Shown here: in pieces, positions 45,385-55,580 of the stretch
Layout of the letters: each line of letters opens with the position of its first letter
Numbering within the stretch: the stretch's first letter is position 1
NCBI GenBank assembly: GCA_029706075.1
Contig: JAINUG010000018.1
Coordinates: 682,001-746,000, forward strand
Length of the DNA: 64,000 nucleotides
Direction: 5' to 3'
Origin: Aldrovandia affinis
Lineage: Eukaryota > Chordata > Actinopteri > Notacanthiformes > Halosauridae
Made by a program: the position numbers and the translations under genes
The notes under the pieces: generated by a model
Database searches by the model: none
Told to the model about the DNA's origin: nothing
Seen by the model: the letters and a program-made list of their open reading frames with translations, nothing else

Positions 45385-46050
45385 GGTCAGCTACTCGACT
45401 GAGCGTTTCGTCCTGCGACTGTTCGAGTGAAAAATCAGTCACTCTGGTGAGTCGGGAGCGCCGGCCCCGCCCGCGTTTCCCGAGCGGCCTTTCGGTCACC
45501 TCGGGTTGTTGCGGGGCGATAGCCGACGGCCCCTCCCCTGGGTCGTTGTCATCTCTGACGTCCTCCCCCAGTTGCCACAAGACGATAGCGACCACACCCT
45601 GTCGGGCCCCTTCCGCAATCCCCTTTCGAACTGTAGCTCTAAATCCCGGCCAATCGTGCCCCAAAATCAGCGGAAGGGGGTGCGGGAGTAACCCTGCCAC
45701 CATGCTATGCTTTTTCCCCCAATATAAAATTCAATCCAGCGCGGTTGGATAGTAGTGTACATCCCCGTGTACGCACCTTATCGCCACCTCTGTGAGCCTG
45801 TCCAATGCCTCGGGTTGAACCAGACGCTGATGCACAAAGTGCGAGAACAACCCGTGTCCAACAGCGCCTGGATTGTTTTCCCTTTGATACTTACGGGTAC
45901 CAAAAACGACTCTGCTGGTTCGGGGGAGTAGTGCTGGGCAGCGGGGCGTCGGCGATGTTTACATCCCTCAAGGGCCAGACTCGGCGGATGCGGCCAGGAC
46001 GCCCACACTGCCAACAGTCCTGCCCCGCCGTCCGTGCAGACCCTGGGTGA
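45377..46050 (-). pseudogene. Zinc knuckle remnant and aspartic protease of the gypsy element
   Basis: Read leftward from 46050. A CWQCGRPGRIRRVW segment has the start of a CCHC knuckle, but the histidine position is arginine and the last cysteine position is tryptophan. The retropepsin follows: LVPVSIKGKTIQALLDTGCS with the catalytic DTG. A frameshift just after CSRTL moves the frame, and another occurs before the second frame (45703-45377), which contains PLPLILGHDWPGF, the flap-distal conserved block of gypsy proteases. A hydrophilic linker with many Arg and Asp leads to the integrase. Confidence 0.82.
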
Positions 46051-46098
46051 CCTGGAACCGAGAGGTTAGGACGATTAAAAACATGGTCTCGGGGAGGG

Positions 46099-46716
46099 TT
46101 ATGGGTTCGGGACGGGGTTCGGGAGGGCGTAGACTTGGGTTGGGGCTGGGAATGGACTGGGGAAGACGGGAAATAGGGACGTTGGGGGCGGGAGCTGTAC
46201 CCTGGGCTTCTCAGCCCTCCTGCTTTCTGGGAAAGACGGGGAATAGGGACGTTGGGGCGGGAGCTGTACCCTGGGCTTTTCAGCCCTCCAGCTCTCTGGG
46301 GAAGACGGGAATAGGGACGTTGGGGCGGAGCTGTACCCTGGGCTTTTCAGCCCTCCAGCTCTCTGGGGAAGGCGGGGAATAGGGGCGTTGGGGCGGGAGC
46401 TGTGCCATGGGCTTTTCAGCCCTCCAGCTCTCTGGGAACATCTCCCCGTATCCCCACGGACCGCCAGGCGATTCTCCGCCAGCTGGACGCCTGCAGTCAG
46501 CCCCTGCAGCTCCTTGTTCTCAATCCGCAGTTTGGAGATCTCTTTATCCTTTGCTTCCATTGCTTTGTGCAAGTTCTCATTCTCCGCAGAACATTGTACA
46601 GAGCTTTCTGCCGTTCTTCCGCCACCTCCTTCCAGTATGTGGACTTCATTTCGGCTCTCCACAAACAGAACGCCAAGACAATCTGCTGCTCTTTCCTCCC
46701 CGGGTTTCGGCACCAC
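46099..46716 (-). CDS. gag-like open frame with internal 22-23 residue repeats
   Basis: A 205-codon frame begins right after the 5' LTR, overlapping the primer-binding site. Residues about 40-90 are charged and heptad-like (LHKAMEAKDKEISKLRIENK), a probable coiled coil. The rest consists of about four copies of a Ser/Pro-rich repeat (RAEKPRVQLPP and variants), the translation of the tandem DNA repeat at 46160-46435. No capsid major homology region is recognisable, so the gag is short compared with typical gypsy gag. Either it is a divergent gag or the capsid part has been lost. Confidence 0.55.
   Translation of the reverse strand: MVPKPGEERAADCLGVLFVESRNEVHILEGGGGRTAESSVQCSAENENLHKAMEAKDKEISKLRIENKELQGLTAGVQLAENRLAVRGDTGRCSQRAGGLKSPWHSSRPNAPIPRLPQRAGGLKSPGYSSAPTSLFPSSPESWRAEKPRVQLPPQRPYSPSFPESRRAEKPRVQLPPPTSLFPVFPSPFPAPTQVYALPNPVPNP
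46160..46435 (+). repeat. 67-69 bp tandem repeat in the gag region, four copies
   Basis: Units beginning (G)GAAGACGGGGAATAGGGAC start near 46161, 46229, 46299 and 46366 and end in CAGCCCTCCAGCTCTCTGG. Units differ chiefly in G-run length. Confidence 0.88.
46699..46715 (-). other. Primer-binding site complementary to tRNA-Phe
   Basis: On the minus strand, two bases after the 5' LTR, lies TGGTGCCGAAACCCGGG. It is complementary over 17 bases to the 3' end of vertebrate tRNA-Phe (CCCGGGTTTCGGCA plus CCA). This fixes the 5' LTR as the right-hand copy and the direction of transcription as minus. Confidence 0.85.
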
Positions 46717-46717
46717 T

Positions 46718-47204
46718 TGTCACACGCCACGTGACACACCCTGGACGGAACAGAGTAGTCCAGACACGGAGTGGAGTTTTCGGCCTACGGACGGACTTTT
46801 ATTTATCTTTGTTTTGGACGCGTTCTCTGTTACCCCACTGGGCGAGCGAGCACCGGAGCGTAAAATAATAAACACAATTAAACACGTTACCTAATTGCAG
46901 CGAAGCTTTCGGGTAACTAAACGAAAAGACCAAAACTAAATCATACAATATCGAACCGGCTCTTTCTTAGTCCGTTCGATATTTCCTTCACTTTGGTTTG
47001 GTTCGCTTTTCTTCCTTGTCCTTTCCTCGCTCCTCGGTCTCAAAACGCCTCTCTGGTTCCAGCCACCTACTGAAGGGAACAGAGCAGTCTTAAAGCACAC
47101 AGATGTAATTATTATCGACAGGACCGGTGTGTGCGCTTACTGCTCTGCCAGTAGGCGTGGCCGCTAATCGTCCTGATTAGCTGCTGAGACCGACGCCTTC
47201 CACA
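46718..47204 (-). repeat. 5' LTR of the gypsy element (487 bp), promoter-bearing
   Basis: Partner of 42182-42678. As the 5' LTR of a minus-strand element it should contain the promoter. I did not identify a confident TATA box. Confidence 0.95.
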
Positions 47205-47214
47205 TATATATATA

Positions 47215-47767
47215 CACTACCGGTCAAAAGTTTGAGTACACCTGCTGGAAACTAGGTTTATCTCATAATTGACAATGCTTTACACCGTATACATTTCTGT
47301 AAATACTTTAAAATGACAAAAAACACATGTAACAATGAACAAAATGAACATCAAAGAAATGTTCAAGAAAATTATATTGAAAATTGAATCTTGGATTCCT
47401 CAAAATAGTCACCCTTTGGCGTGAGAATAGCCTCACAAACAGTGGCCATTCGGTTAATACGTTTTAGCAGGAAATCACCCGACATGTTTTCCCAGCTATC
47501 CTGCAGCAATTCCCAGAGAAACTTGTGGGTTGCTTTGCTTTGACTCTTCCTTTCCAGTTTGTCCCATACAAGTTCTATGGGATTGAGGTCTGGACACTGG
47601 GCAGGCCAGGTCTTTAGTTTGAGTTGTTGTTCACATTCCTCCTTCACCAGATAGTTCTTGCACAACTTCAAGGTGTGTTTCGGGTCATTATCTTGCTGAA
47701 GAATGAAGGAGTGCCCGATTAGCCATAGTCCAGATGGAAGGTGTACTCAAACTTTTGACCGGTAGTG
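47215..47767 (-). mobile_element. Tc1-like deletion derivative, 553 bp, copy 1
   Basis: Both ends are the same perfect 29 bp inverted repeat starting CACTACCGGTCAAAAGTTTG, flanked by TA (47213-47214 and 47768-47769). It lies ten bases from the gypsy LTR. The interior keeps only the C-terminal third of a transposase. A sister copy sits at 51576-52127. Confidence 0.95.
47372..47671 (-). pseudogene. Tc1-like transposase C-terminal fragment, copy 1
   Basis: A 99-codon minus-strand frame reads KLCKNYLVKEECEQQLKLKT, then WPAQCPDLNPIELVWDKLER (the catalytic glutamate lies in the DLNPIE block) and SGDFLLKRINRMATVCEAIL, ending near the left inverted repeat. The helix-turn-helix region and both catalytic aspartates are deleted, so it cannot act alone. 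Confidence 0.9.
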
Positions 47768-47769
47768 TA

Positions 47770-50700
47770 TATAATGAAATACAAAACCGGTTATAAGAAA
47801 ACAAACCAGGCAGTGAAACTAGTATGTGTATGTGTAGATATATTTCATGCACTGTTTCAGGCATTAATGTAAAATGGAAGAGAGGTCATCCCCTTGTGTA
47901 GAGTATTACAGTGACTCCTCATTGAGCTGGTTGAGTGGGCACCTATTCACACACGGAGGGGGCACCTCATCTGGCCTGGCACTAGCACTGAAAAAAAATC
48001 TTCCAAATTATTTTTCCAACTGCACAAAGTAAAATAATCAGTCTAAGTTCAATGTGAAAACATTTGCAAACACGTGGAAACATGTGACATGAGCACAGAA
48101 CGTACTGCTCATGGTCAAAAATCGAATTACAATACTTTCTTTTTGGGCATTGGAACAGATGATGAATTTGTGTACTACAGTCAATATTCATAGAAATAAA
48201 TATTACTAGTAAAGCAAGCAAAGTCACGCACGAACAAACAAACTGTAACTAGTATGTGCAGCTAGCACCAGTAGCAAAGTTAATTAGCTGCATGCACCAG
48301 ATATCAGCCTGTTAAAGCAAGCCAATAAATCACAGTGAGGATTCCACATAATTATTTCATCCCTTGGCCCAGGGACGAGAGTACATGTTTTAAATGGCCT
48401 AGTGGTGAGAGTTTGCAGATGTAGAGGTTAAGCTCTGAATATCGAAGAGTTGTCTTTACTATACTATGTTTCAGAGCATGCTGATGTGTCACTTATTAAC
48501 ATATCCGGTGTCAGTTTTGATCTAGGGCTGTGCGTGTGTTTGGATGGAATATAACTATTTTAGTAAAGTCATCCTAGGTGGTGGAAAATCTTCGAGCTCA
48601 CTAATACCCCCAACTCCTCTCTGTGAGGTCAGGGAAAACTATTTTAAAATAAGAAGGACAGAACAGAGTGCAACCATGACTAAATGTGAATGAGTAATTC
48701 TCGTGCAGCAGCTTGAAAAGCAGGTTTCCCGAAACCCCTTCCTGTTATACAGACTTTTTTCAGATCTCTTGGGTAGGGTTGTGATATTATTTTCCTGTAG
48801 GATACTTTTTTGGCTGGAGACCATTTGGAGAAGTTCCATTCGCATTTCCCCTGTTTATTTAGACCTTTTTTTGGCTCTGCGCCTCATGAGTGTAATTTGG
48901 ACGAGTGCAGCTCATTCGCCTTTGGGCTCATTAAGAACAATATAAACAGTAATTACAGTGATTGCCTAATTAATTCCTTTTTTTTAATAGCGCGTGGTTA
49001 GGATGCATGAGAAAATCTTTTCTGCGATAACAATCCAACAGAAACACTGTTGACATAATTAGCAATTATATGCAGCAAAACATGAGTGAAATCATTGAAA
49101 ACTGTTAAATTCCTTTTCATATATTTCCATTTTTATGATTCATTGCAGTTTATAAGACTGCTGTTTTATATAATTATTCTCTTTCTGTGTGACAGCTTTG
49201 CTCAGCTGATAAATCTAATTCTCTCCCCAGACAATTTCTTTTGTTTTAATGCCATTTATATAACCCTCTGATCACCGGATGGCAGTCAGTGATTATTGTG
49301 CTGAAAGAATACCCATTAGGGGTTTAAATGTAGCAGTATTCATAGCTGGTTAATTGGTCAGTTAATTATGGACCGAGTTAACAATGATTAGCATTCAACA
49401 GTATAAAGAGGAGTTTGTTGTGTGTTTGGGTGATATGGGAATGTAAATAAACATCGCCATACATTTGATAGCATTTTCATGATATAATGTCACCAATTAT
49501 CTGCCAGGCTATTTGGTTGCATTGTGTGCCAGCAGTGTAGCAAGGTTTTAAACCTCACATGTTCAACTCTGAGATCATCTTATTTAGACAATTGCAACTG
49601 TCACATAAATGGGAGAGTACAGTCTTCAGGAGACAGAGCACATACTGTAAAGAAATCCAAAATTAAATGTGATGTTATACCTCTGTGAGTGTGTGTGCAT
49701 TCCTGTCTAAATCTTCAAATGTAATCCCTCATATACTGTATGTGCAACCCCCTATGTACCAATAATACATGCAAATAATACATTTTTTAAAAGACAGCTT
49801 TTTATTTTTATTCAAAAACAGGAGTGGTTTTTCAATTTGTGGTCAACAGTTTAGAAAAACCTAGGCAGGATTCTCAATGATAAGAATAAGACAGTAAAGA
49901 ACAACCTTTTAACAACATGGTGCACACATAAAACATGTAAACATGTAGACCATATTTTAGGACAGCTGTTTATGTCACTATGAAATGGTAAAGTGGTTAA
50001 CTGAAGAATTTTGCCACAATGAGTTAAACCTTAACAATGCCAAAATCAAGGCATTGTACAGGTGTAATTATAGTATACACACAGCTCTGTTTACCAACAG
50101 CATTATGTCAAAGCACAATGCCATGTCATGCACTATATCAACCACAACAGCTACATTTTAGAATCTAGGTTTTTGATATTATAACGATGTGTTAGCATTA
50201 TGTTTTTGGATGATAATTAGTTTTAGATTCAACTACATTTTTGACAAAAGTGTAGGATTTACAAGATATTATTGTGACTTCCCTAAATTGTATAAAATAA
50301 GTACAAGAATGAATATGCATAATGGTGGCATGCATACAACTGTATTTACAACTTTGTATGGGTCTCCAAATGGTATATGACATCAGAATGGCTTAAGTGT
50401 GAAGAAACTATAACTATAACATGTATTTTGCCAACATCATATTTATTTTTAGTTTGTACTTAATTTATAAGCATATATATGCTTATATATTTATATATTT
50501 AATGAAATTCTTATCAAATCTAATGTGAGAGATCATTTGAATATATTTAATAAGATTGCTAATTGTGTTACAGGTCAAGGGGAAAAATATATTTTAAATA
50601 TATTTATTCATTATACCAACGTTACATATTATCAAAGCAATTATAGTTCATTATAGTGAAACCTACAATATGAATGTTATCATTGTAAAAAAATATATTT

Positions 50701-50964
50701 TAAAATCAATTCATGGTTAAATAAATCTTAATTAAAATTGTAGATACTAATTAGAATTTCCTATTTCAACTGTAGGAAAAATAATTACAAATGGATGATA
50801 GATCTTGGTAAAAGTAACTAGTTCCAATTGTTAAGGTCTCTACATGCTTGAGCAACTGCAACACGACTGCAATGCGACATAGATGTTGCACAGCATTGAT
50901 TGGTTGGTTAGCGAATGGAGGCGGAGCTGTCATAGTCATAGTTCATCGAGCTAGTACATCATTT
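47770..50964. other. Non-coding stretch, no gene; possible conserved segment at 48.7-49.0 kb
   Basis: No transposon ends or genes recognised. The segment 48850-48990 has mixed composition and homeodomain-type cores (GTAATTAC, CTAATTAATT). The 50440-50760 part is very AT-rich with TATATATGCTTATATAT-type dyads. Confidence 0.35.
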
Positions 50965-51015
50965 TTTTACATTTTACATTTTAAGCATTTAGCAGACAGT
51001 CTTATCCAGAGCGAC
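50965..51015 (-). mobile_element. L2 LINE tail fragment
   Basis: TACATTTTACATTTTAAGCATTTAGCAGACAGTCTTATCCAGAGCGAC (read in pieces) is the reverse complement of the fish L2 tail with its TGTAA-type repeats. Only the extreme 3' end is present. Confidence 0.7.
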
Positions 51016-51417
51016 ATCCAGATTAGGGGAGAAAGATAAAAGCAGCGATTTTTTTTAATTCTGTGAAAAAGACCATCCTTAATTTCCTCTAATACATTAA
51101 CATTCTTTTCAAGAGTCGTACTCTATTATTTTAATGCTATAAAGGTGAGTTGCTCGCACACAAGCTGCTTTCATGACAGGCGTAGGCCTACTTCCTTTTT
51201 TTCAAAGGTTTTAAAGTGTATTGTACTGACAATACATTCAACTCGGAGATTCTGCAAACAACGAAGGATACACTGTGGTCTTCACGTCATTCGAAATGAT
51301 ATATTTAAGGTTGCAAATATCCAGATGTTTTGTGTTGTGCTTTAGATTACATATAAATGCAACATGTCACTACAACACCTTAATGTGCAGAAGAAAACAA
51401 AGAAAAAGCAAGGTACA

Positions 51418-51575
51418 TATACATTTTTTTAAGCATATAGCAGACACTCTTATCCAGAGCGACTTACAATATGCACATTAATACATGGTAAGAACAATCA
51501 TAGTTTGCACAAGAAATCAGTGCAGTAATACAGCGATAGACATCGTTGTTGGCAGCTGCATACCATACCTGTATA
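51418..51575 (-). mobile_element. L2 LINE 3' untranslated region and tail, interrupted by a Tc1 derivative
   Basis: AGCAGACACTCTTATCCAGAG, then ACATTAATACATGGTAAGAAC and GCAGCTGCATACCATACCTG match the L2 3' ends at 22665 and 55190. The match ends exactly where the Tc1 derivative begins. Confidence 0.8.
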
Positions 51576-52127
51576 CACTACCGGTCAAAAGTTTGAGTAC
51601 ACCTGCTGGAAACTAGGTTTATCTCATAATTGATAATGCTTTACACCGTATACATTTCTGTAAATACTTTAAAATGACAAAAAACACATGTAACAATGAA
51701 CAAAATGAACATCAAAGAAATGTTCAAGAAAATTATATTGAAAATTGAATCTTGGATTCCTCAAAATAGCCACCCTTTGCCGTGATAACAGCCTCACAAA
51801 CACGGGCCATTCGGTTAATAAGTTTCAGCAGGAAATCACCCGATATGTCTTCCCAGCTCTCCTGCAACAATTCCCAGAGAAACTTGTGGGTTGCTTTGCT
51901 TTGACTCTTCTGTCCAGTTTGTCGCATAAAATTTATATGGGATTGAGGTCTGGACACTGGGCAGGCCAGGTCATCAGTTGGAGTTGTCCTTCACGTTCCT
52001 CCTTCACCAGGTAGTTCTTGCACTACTTCAAGGTGTGTTCCGGGTCGTTATCTTGCTGAAGAATGAAGGAGTGCCTGATTAACCATAGTCCAGATGGAAG
52101 GTGTACTCAAACTTTTGACCGGTAGTG
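51576..52127 (-). mobile_element. Tc1-like deletion derivative, 552 bp, copy 2
   Basis: Same 29 bp inverted repeats and same internal deletion as 47215-47767, flanked by TA (51574-51575 and 52128-52129). A minus-strand frame (51957-51733) encodes the transposase C-terminus (SGDFLLKLINRMARVCEAVI). It starts downstream of the lost catalytic glutamate block because of a frame change near 51930. The copies differ by scattered substitutions. Confidence 0.94.
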
Positions 52128-52273
52128 TATATCTATGTTAACATTAGCTAAGCAAAACTATCAATATCTATCTAGCTAGCTACCTAGCAACCTGGTATCA
52201 TGGCCAAATAAAGCTTGCTAAGAGTAGCTAACGATATAGATAGCTAGCATAATTTGTTTGACGAGGTAAAAAA

Positions 52274-52597
52274 ATGAATCAGCTTCAGGAAAGATTGGCA
52301 GAAGAAGTTCAAAGGTACAGGAGTTTCCCTGCTTTCATGAAAACTTTACCGACCTTGTTCAATACATTGATGCCTACTAGTGTACAGAAGTGTAAGGACA
52401 CCATGTGGCATAGGTTGCACAGAAGTATTAATTGCAGAGTGCTTGCGAACCGCAAAGATGTCGCACAAGTTACGCAGAAGCATGTAGAGGCCTTTATTGT
52501 AAGCCAAGATACTGTTGCTTTGCTTTATGATGCTAGTTATGCAGGGCAGACTTCTGGGTTACTCTTGATCACCTTTTGCAAAAAGAAAATAGCATGA
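52274..52597 (+). CDS. Unassigned 107-codon open frame
   Basis: It begins MNQLQERLAEEVQRYRSF and has no recognisable catalytic or binding motif. The amphipathic start faintly recalls MADF/Myb-like transposon accessory proteins, but not enough to assign. No promoter or splice context is visible. Chance remains the simplest explanation. Confidence 0.15.
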   Translation: MNQLQERLAEEVQRYRSFPAFMKTLPTLFNTLMPTSVQKCKDTMWHRLHRSINCRVLANRKDVAQVTQKHVEAFIVSQDTVALLYDASYAGQTSGLLLITFCKKKIA

Positions 52598-54284
52598 CCT
52601 ATATACAGTACATAAATCAATGAATATCTGAAGATTTTCTTTTATCCCTCACCAGTTTGTTAGACATGTTTATACCCCTGTTAATGTTCAAGTGTAATGT
52701 CTCATTCTCTATAAACAGTCTGGTTAGTGAGTGAGTGGTGAATAAGCACTGACCTGTGAACACTACAGTAGTCAACCCAGGTCCATCTTTTTGCTCTCCC
52801 ATGCAATCCACTGTGCAGCAAAGCAGACTGATAAAGAAGCTAAATGTCATTACAAAGTAAACAAGGCATTATTGTATGGCAGCCATATTGAGTAAAATAG
52901 AAACTTAACAAATACATTTTTATTCAATTCATCTTTATTTTACTTCATGGTGGACACTTTCCAGGGGCCATACAAATGAGGAAAACCCAGCTAAGTAAAT
53001 GAGGGAAAACCTGCAGAATAATTTTCTGACCTCAATCTGGTGATTGAATCTAACTCCTGGGAATAAAAATATTGCTAAATAAGAATAGCATTGTTAAGGC
53101 ACTGAAACAATAAACGGATAGATACAAAAGAAAGACAAACAAAGAATATAAAGCTAGATAAAGTGAAAACCTATTCCTCACAATTCCATTGACCTTACGC
53201 GAATGTGGCTGCACGCTAAAAGACGATTCAGAAGCAAGAAGTTTTCCCATAATTAATACAAATTGTCAACAATCCTATCATGGCATGGCATGTTTTTTGT
53301 GACCTTGTTGGTTGAAGTGAATGGCCTGAACAGCAGAGACGGTGGTATTTGAATAAATCTGTGTGGGCTTTTATGTTGTGGATGCCTGCATCTGTGCCAA
53401 CACTAGTAGTCCGGACGTCCGCATGTCAAAATGTAGAGAATGTGTTTGGCACATCCGTCCTCCTGGGATGGCCAGTGCTCTCTGTTATGTTTGTGCTGCT
53501 CATTTAATGGTGAAAATATCCAAGAGGTTCTTTCTTGAATGCAAGATTGCCTTAATTTGCCTCTCTTTGTGAAAGCTTTACAGTATTTATGGAAGATGCC
53601 AAATGGATTTCTAATGATCAGGGAGAAATGGGAAGTGTGTAATGAGATTATCCACGGTATTAGATTAAAAGAAGGTAGTGTGTCGTACTTCACTGCCACC
53701 TTCTGGCATTGTGCATTATTGCAGCAGTCATATTTTGGAAAACTACATTTGTCTGCTTTAGTTTAAGGCTGTCTACCAGAAAGCTCTCAAAGTATGAAAA
53801 TTGCCTGCATATATTTGATATCAGCATTCTAAATCAAGTTTTGTTGCATAAACTTGTTACACTTTTATGTAAAACTGATATTTTTGTTTTACATGGAACA
53901 AAAATAAGTCACTACATCTGGAGATAAATTATGACAATAAATCTCACAAAGGTCTATGAATATTAAACGTTTTCATTTGTACCAATTGCATATTAATGTC
54001 AACATGACAGTAAATATTTGAATATTTGAATATGGAAGCAATTCAAATATGTTATTTCGAAATTAAAATCCATCACTAAACCTGAAAACTTTTAATTTCA
54101 AAAGATTGTTTCCTGTGCTCTTCAAGTAGCACATTTGACACATTCATGTGTTTGTTCTGGGGTCTTGGTGTAAAGCAGATTGTCTGCTTTACATTTTCTA
54201 TTGATTTCACTGCGTTCCAGATTTGGCAATCTCTGAAACTATCAAAAAATGTTGCACAATGTCATGTATATATATATATATATA
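52598..54284. other. Non-coding, no gene seen
   Basis: Open frames up to 98 codons without motifs (53403-53766 both strands). A TATATATATATATATATATA run at about 54267-54286 leads into the next Tc1-like element. Confidence 0.4.
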
Positions 54285-54565
54285 TAGTGCCTTGCAAAAG
54301 TACTTAGACCCTTGCACAATTTTCACATTTTGTTGCTTTCAAGCTTTCATTTATAACACTTTCATTTAAGAACTAATATCTGTTATAAATACAACTTTAT
54401 ATGTAAAACTCCTCATATTTGTAAAAATGTTTTGTGAAAAAAGTATAGATATATAAAATAAAATAAAAATGGAAAAATGCCCTCAAACCCTGTACTCTGG
54501 CAGCTGTAAGTTAATGCGGGTGCAAAACATTACTTTAGCGAGCCACACAATGAGTCGATTGGCCT

Positions 54566-55560
54566 GTGTGTGCCATAACAGTGACTGCCATGATTTCAGG
54601 ATTAAAAACACCTGTCTTTGTGAAGATAATTGGTCTGGTAATATCTAAGGGTTTGGATATCCCAATGATCACTATTGGCTCAATAATCAAGAAGTGGAAG
54701 CTGCAGTCACTACTTAAAGCGAAACATCTCAAAGCCCACCTGGAGTTTGCTAGAGTGCATGAACGATCCAGCTAAGATGTGGGAAAATATTTTGTGGTCA
54801 GATGAGACTAAAATAGATTTTTGGCTAAAATGCAAAGCGTTATGTATGGAGCAAACCTAGCACTGCCTATGCTCCACGTAACACCACCATGCAGTATCAT
54901 GCTATGGGGATGCTTCTCTTCAGTAAGGACTGCAAAACTTGCCAGAATGGAAGGAATAATGGATGGAGCAAACGACAGGCAGATACTGCAAGAAAACAGT
55001 CTCAGTCTCCCAAAAAACTGAAGCTGGGGCAAAAATTCACCTTTCAGCAGGACAGCGATCCAAAGCACAGGGCCAAAGCTACATTGGAGTGGCTCAAGCA
55101 TAAAAAGTCAAAGTCCTGACCTGAACCCCATCGAGAATTTGTGGCACAATTTGAAAATGGCTGTCCATAAGCAATGTCCAAGCAACTTTTACTTTTTTTA
55201 CAAAAAATTTAGCATTTAGCAGACGCTCTTATCCAGAGCAACTTACAAGATGTGCATTAATACATGCTAGGAACAATCATAGTTTGCGCATGAGGTCAGT
55301 GCAGTAATGCAGCGACATACATCGTTGTAGGCAGCTGCATACCATACCTGTAACACTGGGAAGGAAAAGGTTATAATTTATTTATTTATTTTTATTAAAT
55401 GAGAAGGCAGGGATACATAGCCTATACAAGAGGGCTGGTATAGCAATTCTGTTCTAAAGAATGGGTGAGAATCACCTCCAATCAGTGTGCAAAGTTGGTA
55501 GAAACTTACCCAAAAAGACATAAAGCTGTTATTGCAGTGAAAGGTGCCTCCGCCAAATAT
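54566..55560 (+). pseudogene. Tc1-like transposase remnants, third lineage
   Basis: In order along the plus strand are IIKKWK (end of the helix-turn-helix region), HLEFARVHERSS, a frameshifted segment encoding a SDETKIDF-like block (first catalytic aspartate, about 54800), SIMLWGCFSS, KFTFQQDSDPKHRAKATLEW (second aspartate) and DLNPIENLWHNLKMAVHK (glutamate, about 55130). The gene is then interrupted. The last piece, VGRNLPKKT-like in one frame, corresponds to the usual LVETYPKRHKAV end at about 55500-55550. Multiple stops and shifts make it inactive. Confidence 0.82.
55190..55375 (-). mobile_element. L2 LINE 3' untranslated region and tail inside the Tc1-like gene
   Basis: TTTAGCATTTAGCAGACGCTC, TTATCCAGAGCAACTTACAAG, ATGTGCATTAATACATGC and GCAGCTGCATACCATACCTG match the L2 ends at 22665 and 51418. 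It separates two halves of a Tc1 transposase C-terminus, so it inserted later. Confidence 0.8.
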
Positions 55561-55580
55561 TAATGTGAGGGGTCTGAATA

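Larger units (their letters stand above)
42182..47204 (-). mobile_element. Ty3/gypsy LTR retrotransposon with copia-like pol order (Gmr1-like), 5.0 kb
   Basis: Two long terminal repeats (42182-42678 and 46718-47204) flank about 4 kb read on the minus strand. Going leftward from the 5' LTR the order is tRNA-Phe primer-binding site, short gag-like region, degenerate zinc knuckle, protease, integrase, reverse transcriptase, RNase H, 3' LTR. Ordinary Ty3/gypsy elements have integrase last. Integrase before reverse transcriptase is the Ty1/copia order, known within gypsy-type elements for the deuterostome Gmr1-like group first noted in cod. The sequences of reverse transcriptase and integrase are nevertheless gypsy-type. 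Several single-base frameshifts break the frames. Confidence 0.92.
54287..55580 (+). mobile_element. Tc1-like transposon, third lineage, decayed and interrupted by an L2 tail
   Basis: The left end GTGCCTTGCAAAAGTACTTAG after TA is a typical fish Tc1-like terminus. The right side keeps GGGGTCTGAATAATTATGCAAG near 55569, but a terminal inverted repeat is not recognisable. Transposase remnants run through it in plus orientation, and an L2 3' end is inserted in the last quarter of the gene. Confidence 0.8.

Noticed and set aside
46388-46894. 168-codon and 153-codon plus-strand frames across the gypsy gag and LTR
   Set aside because: Antisense to the gag-like frame and running through the LTR; no protein signature.
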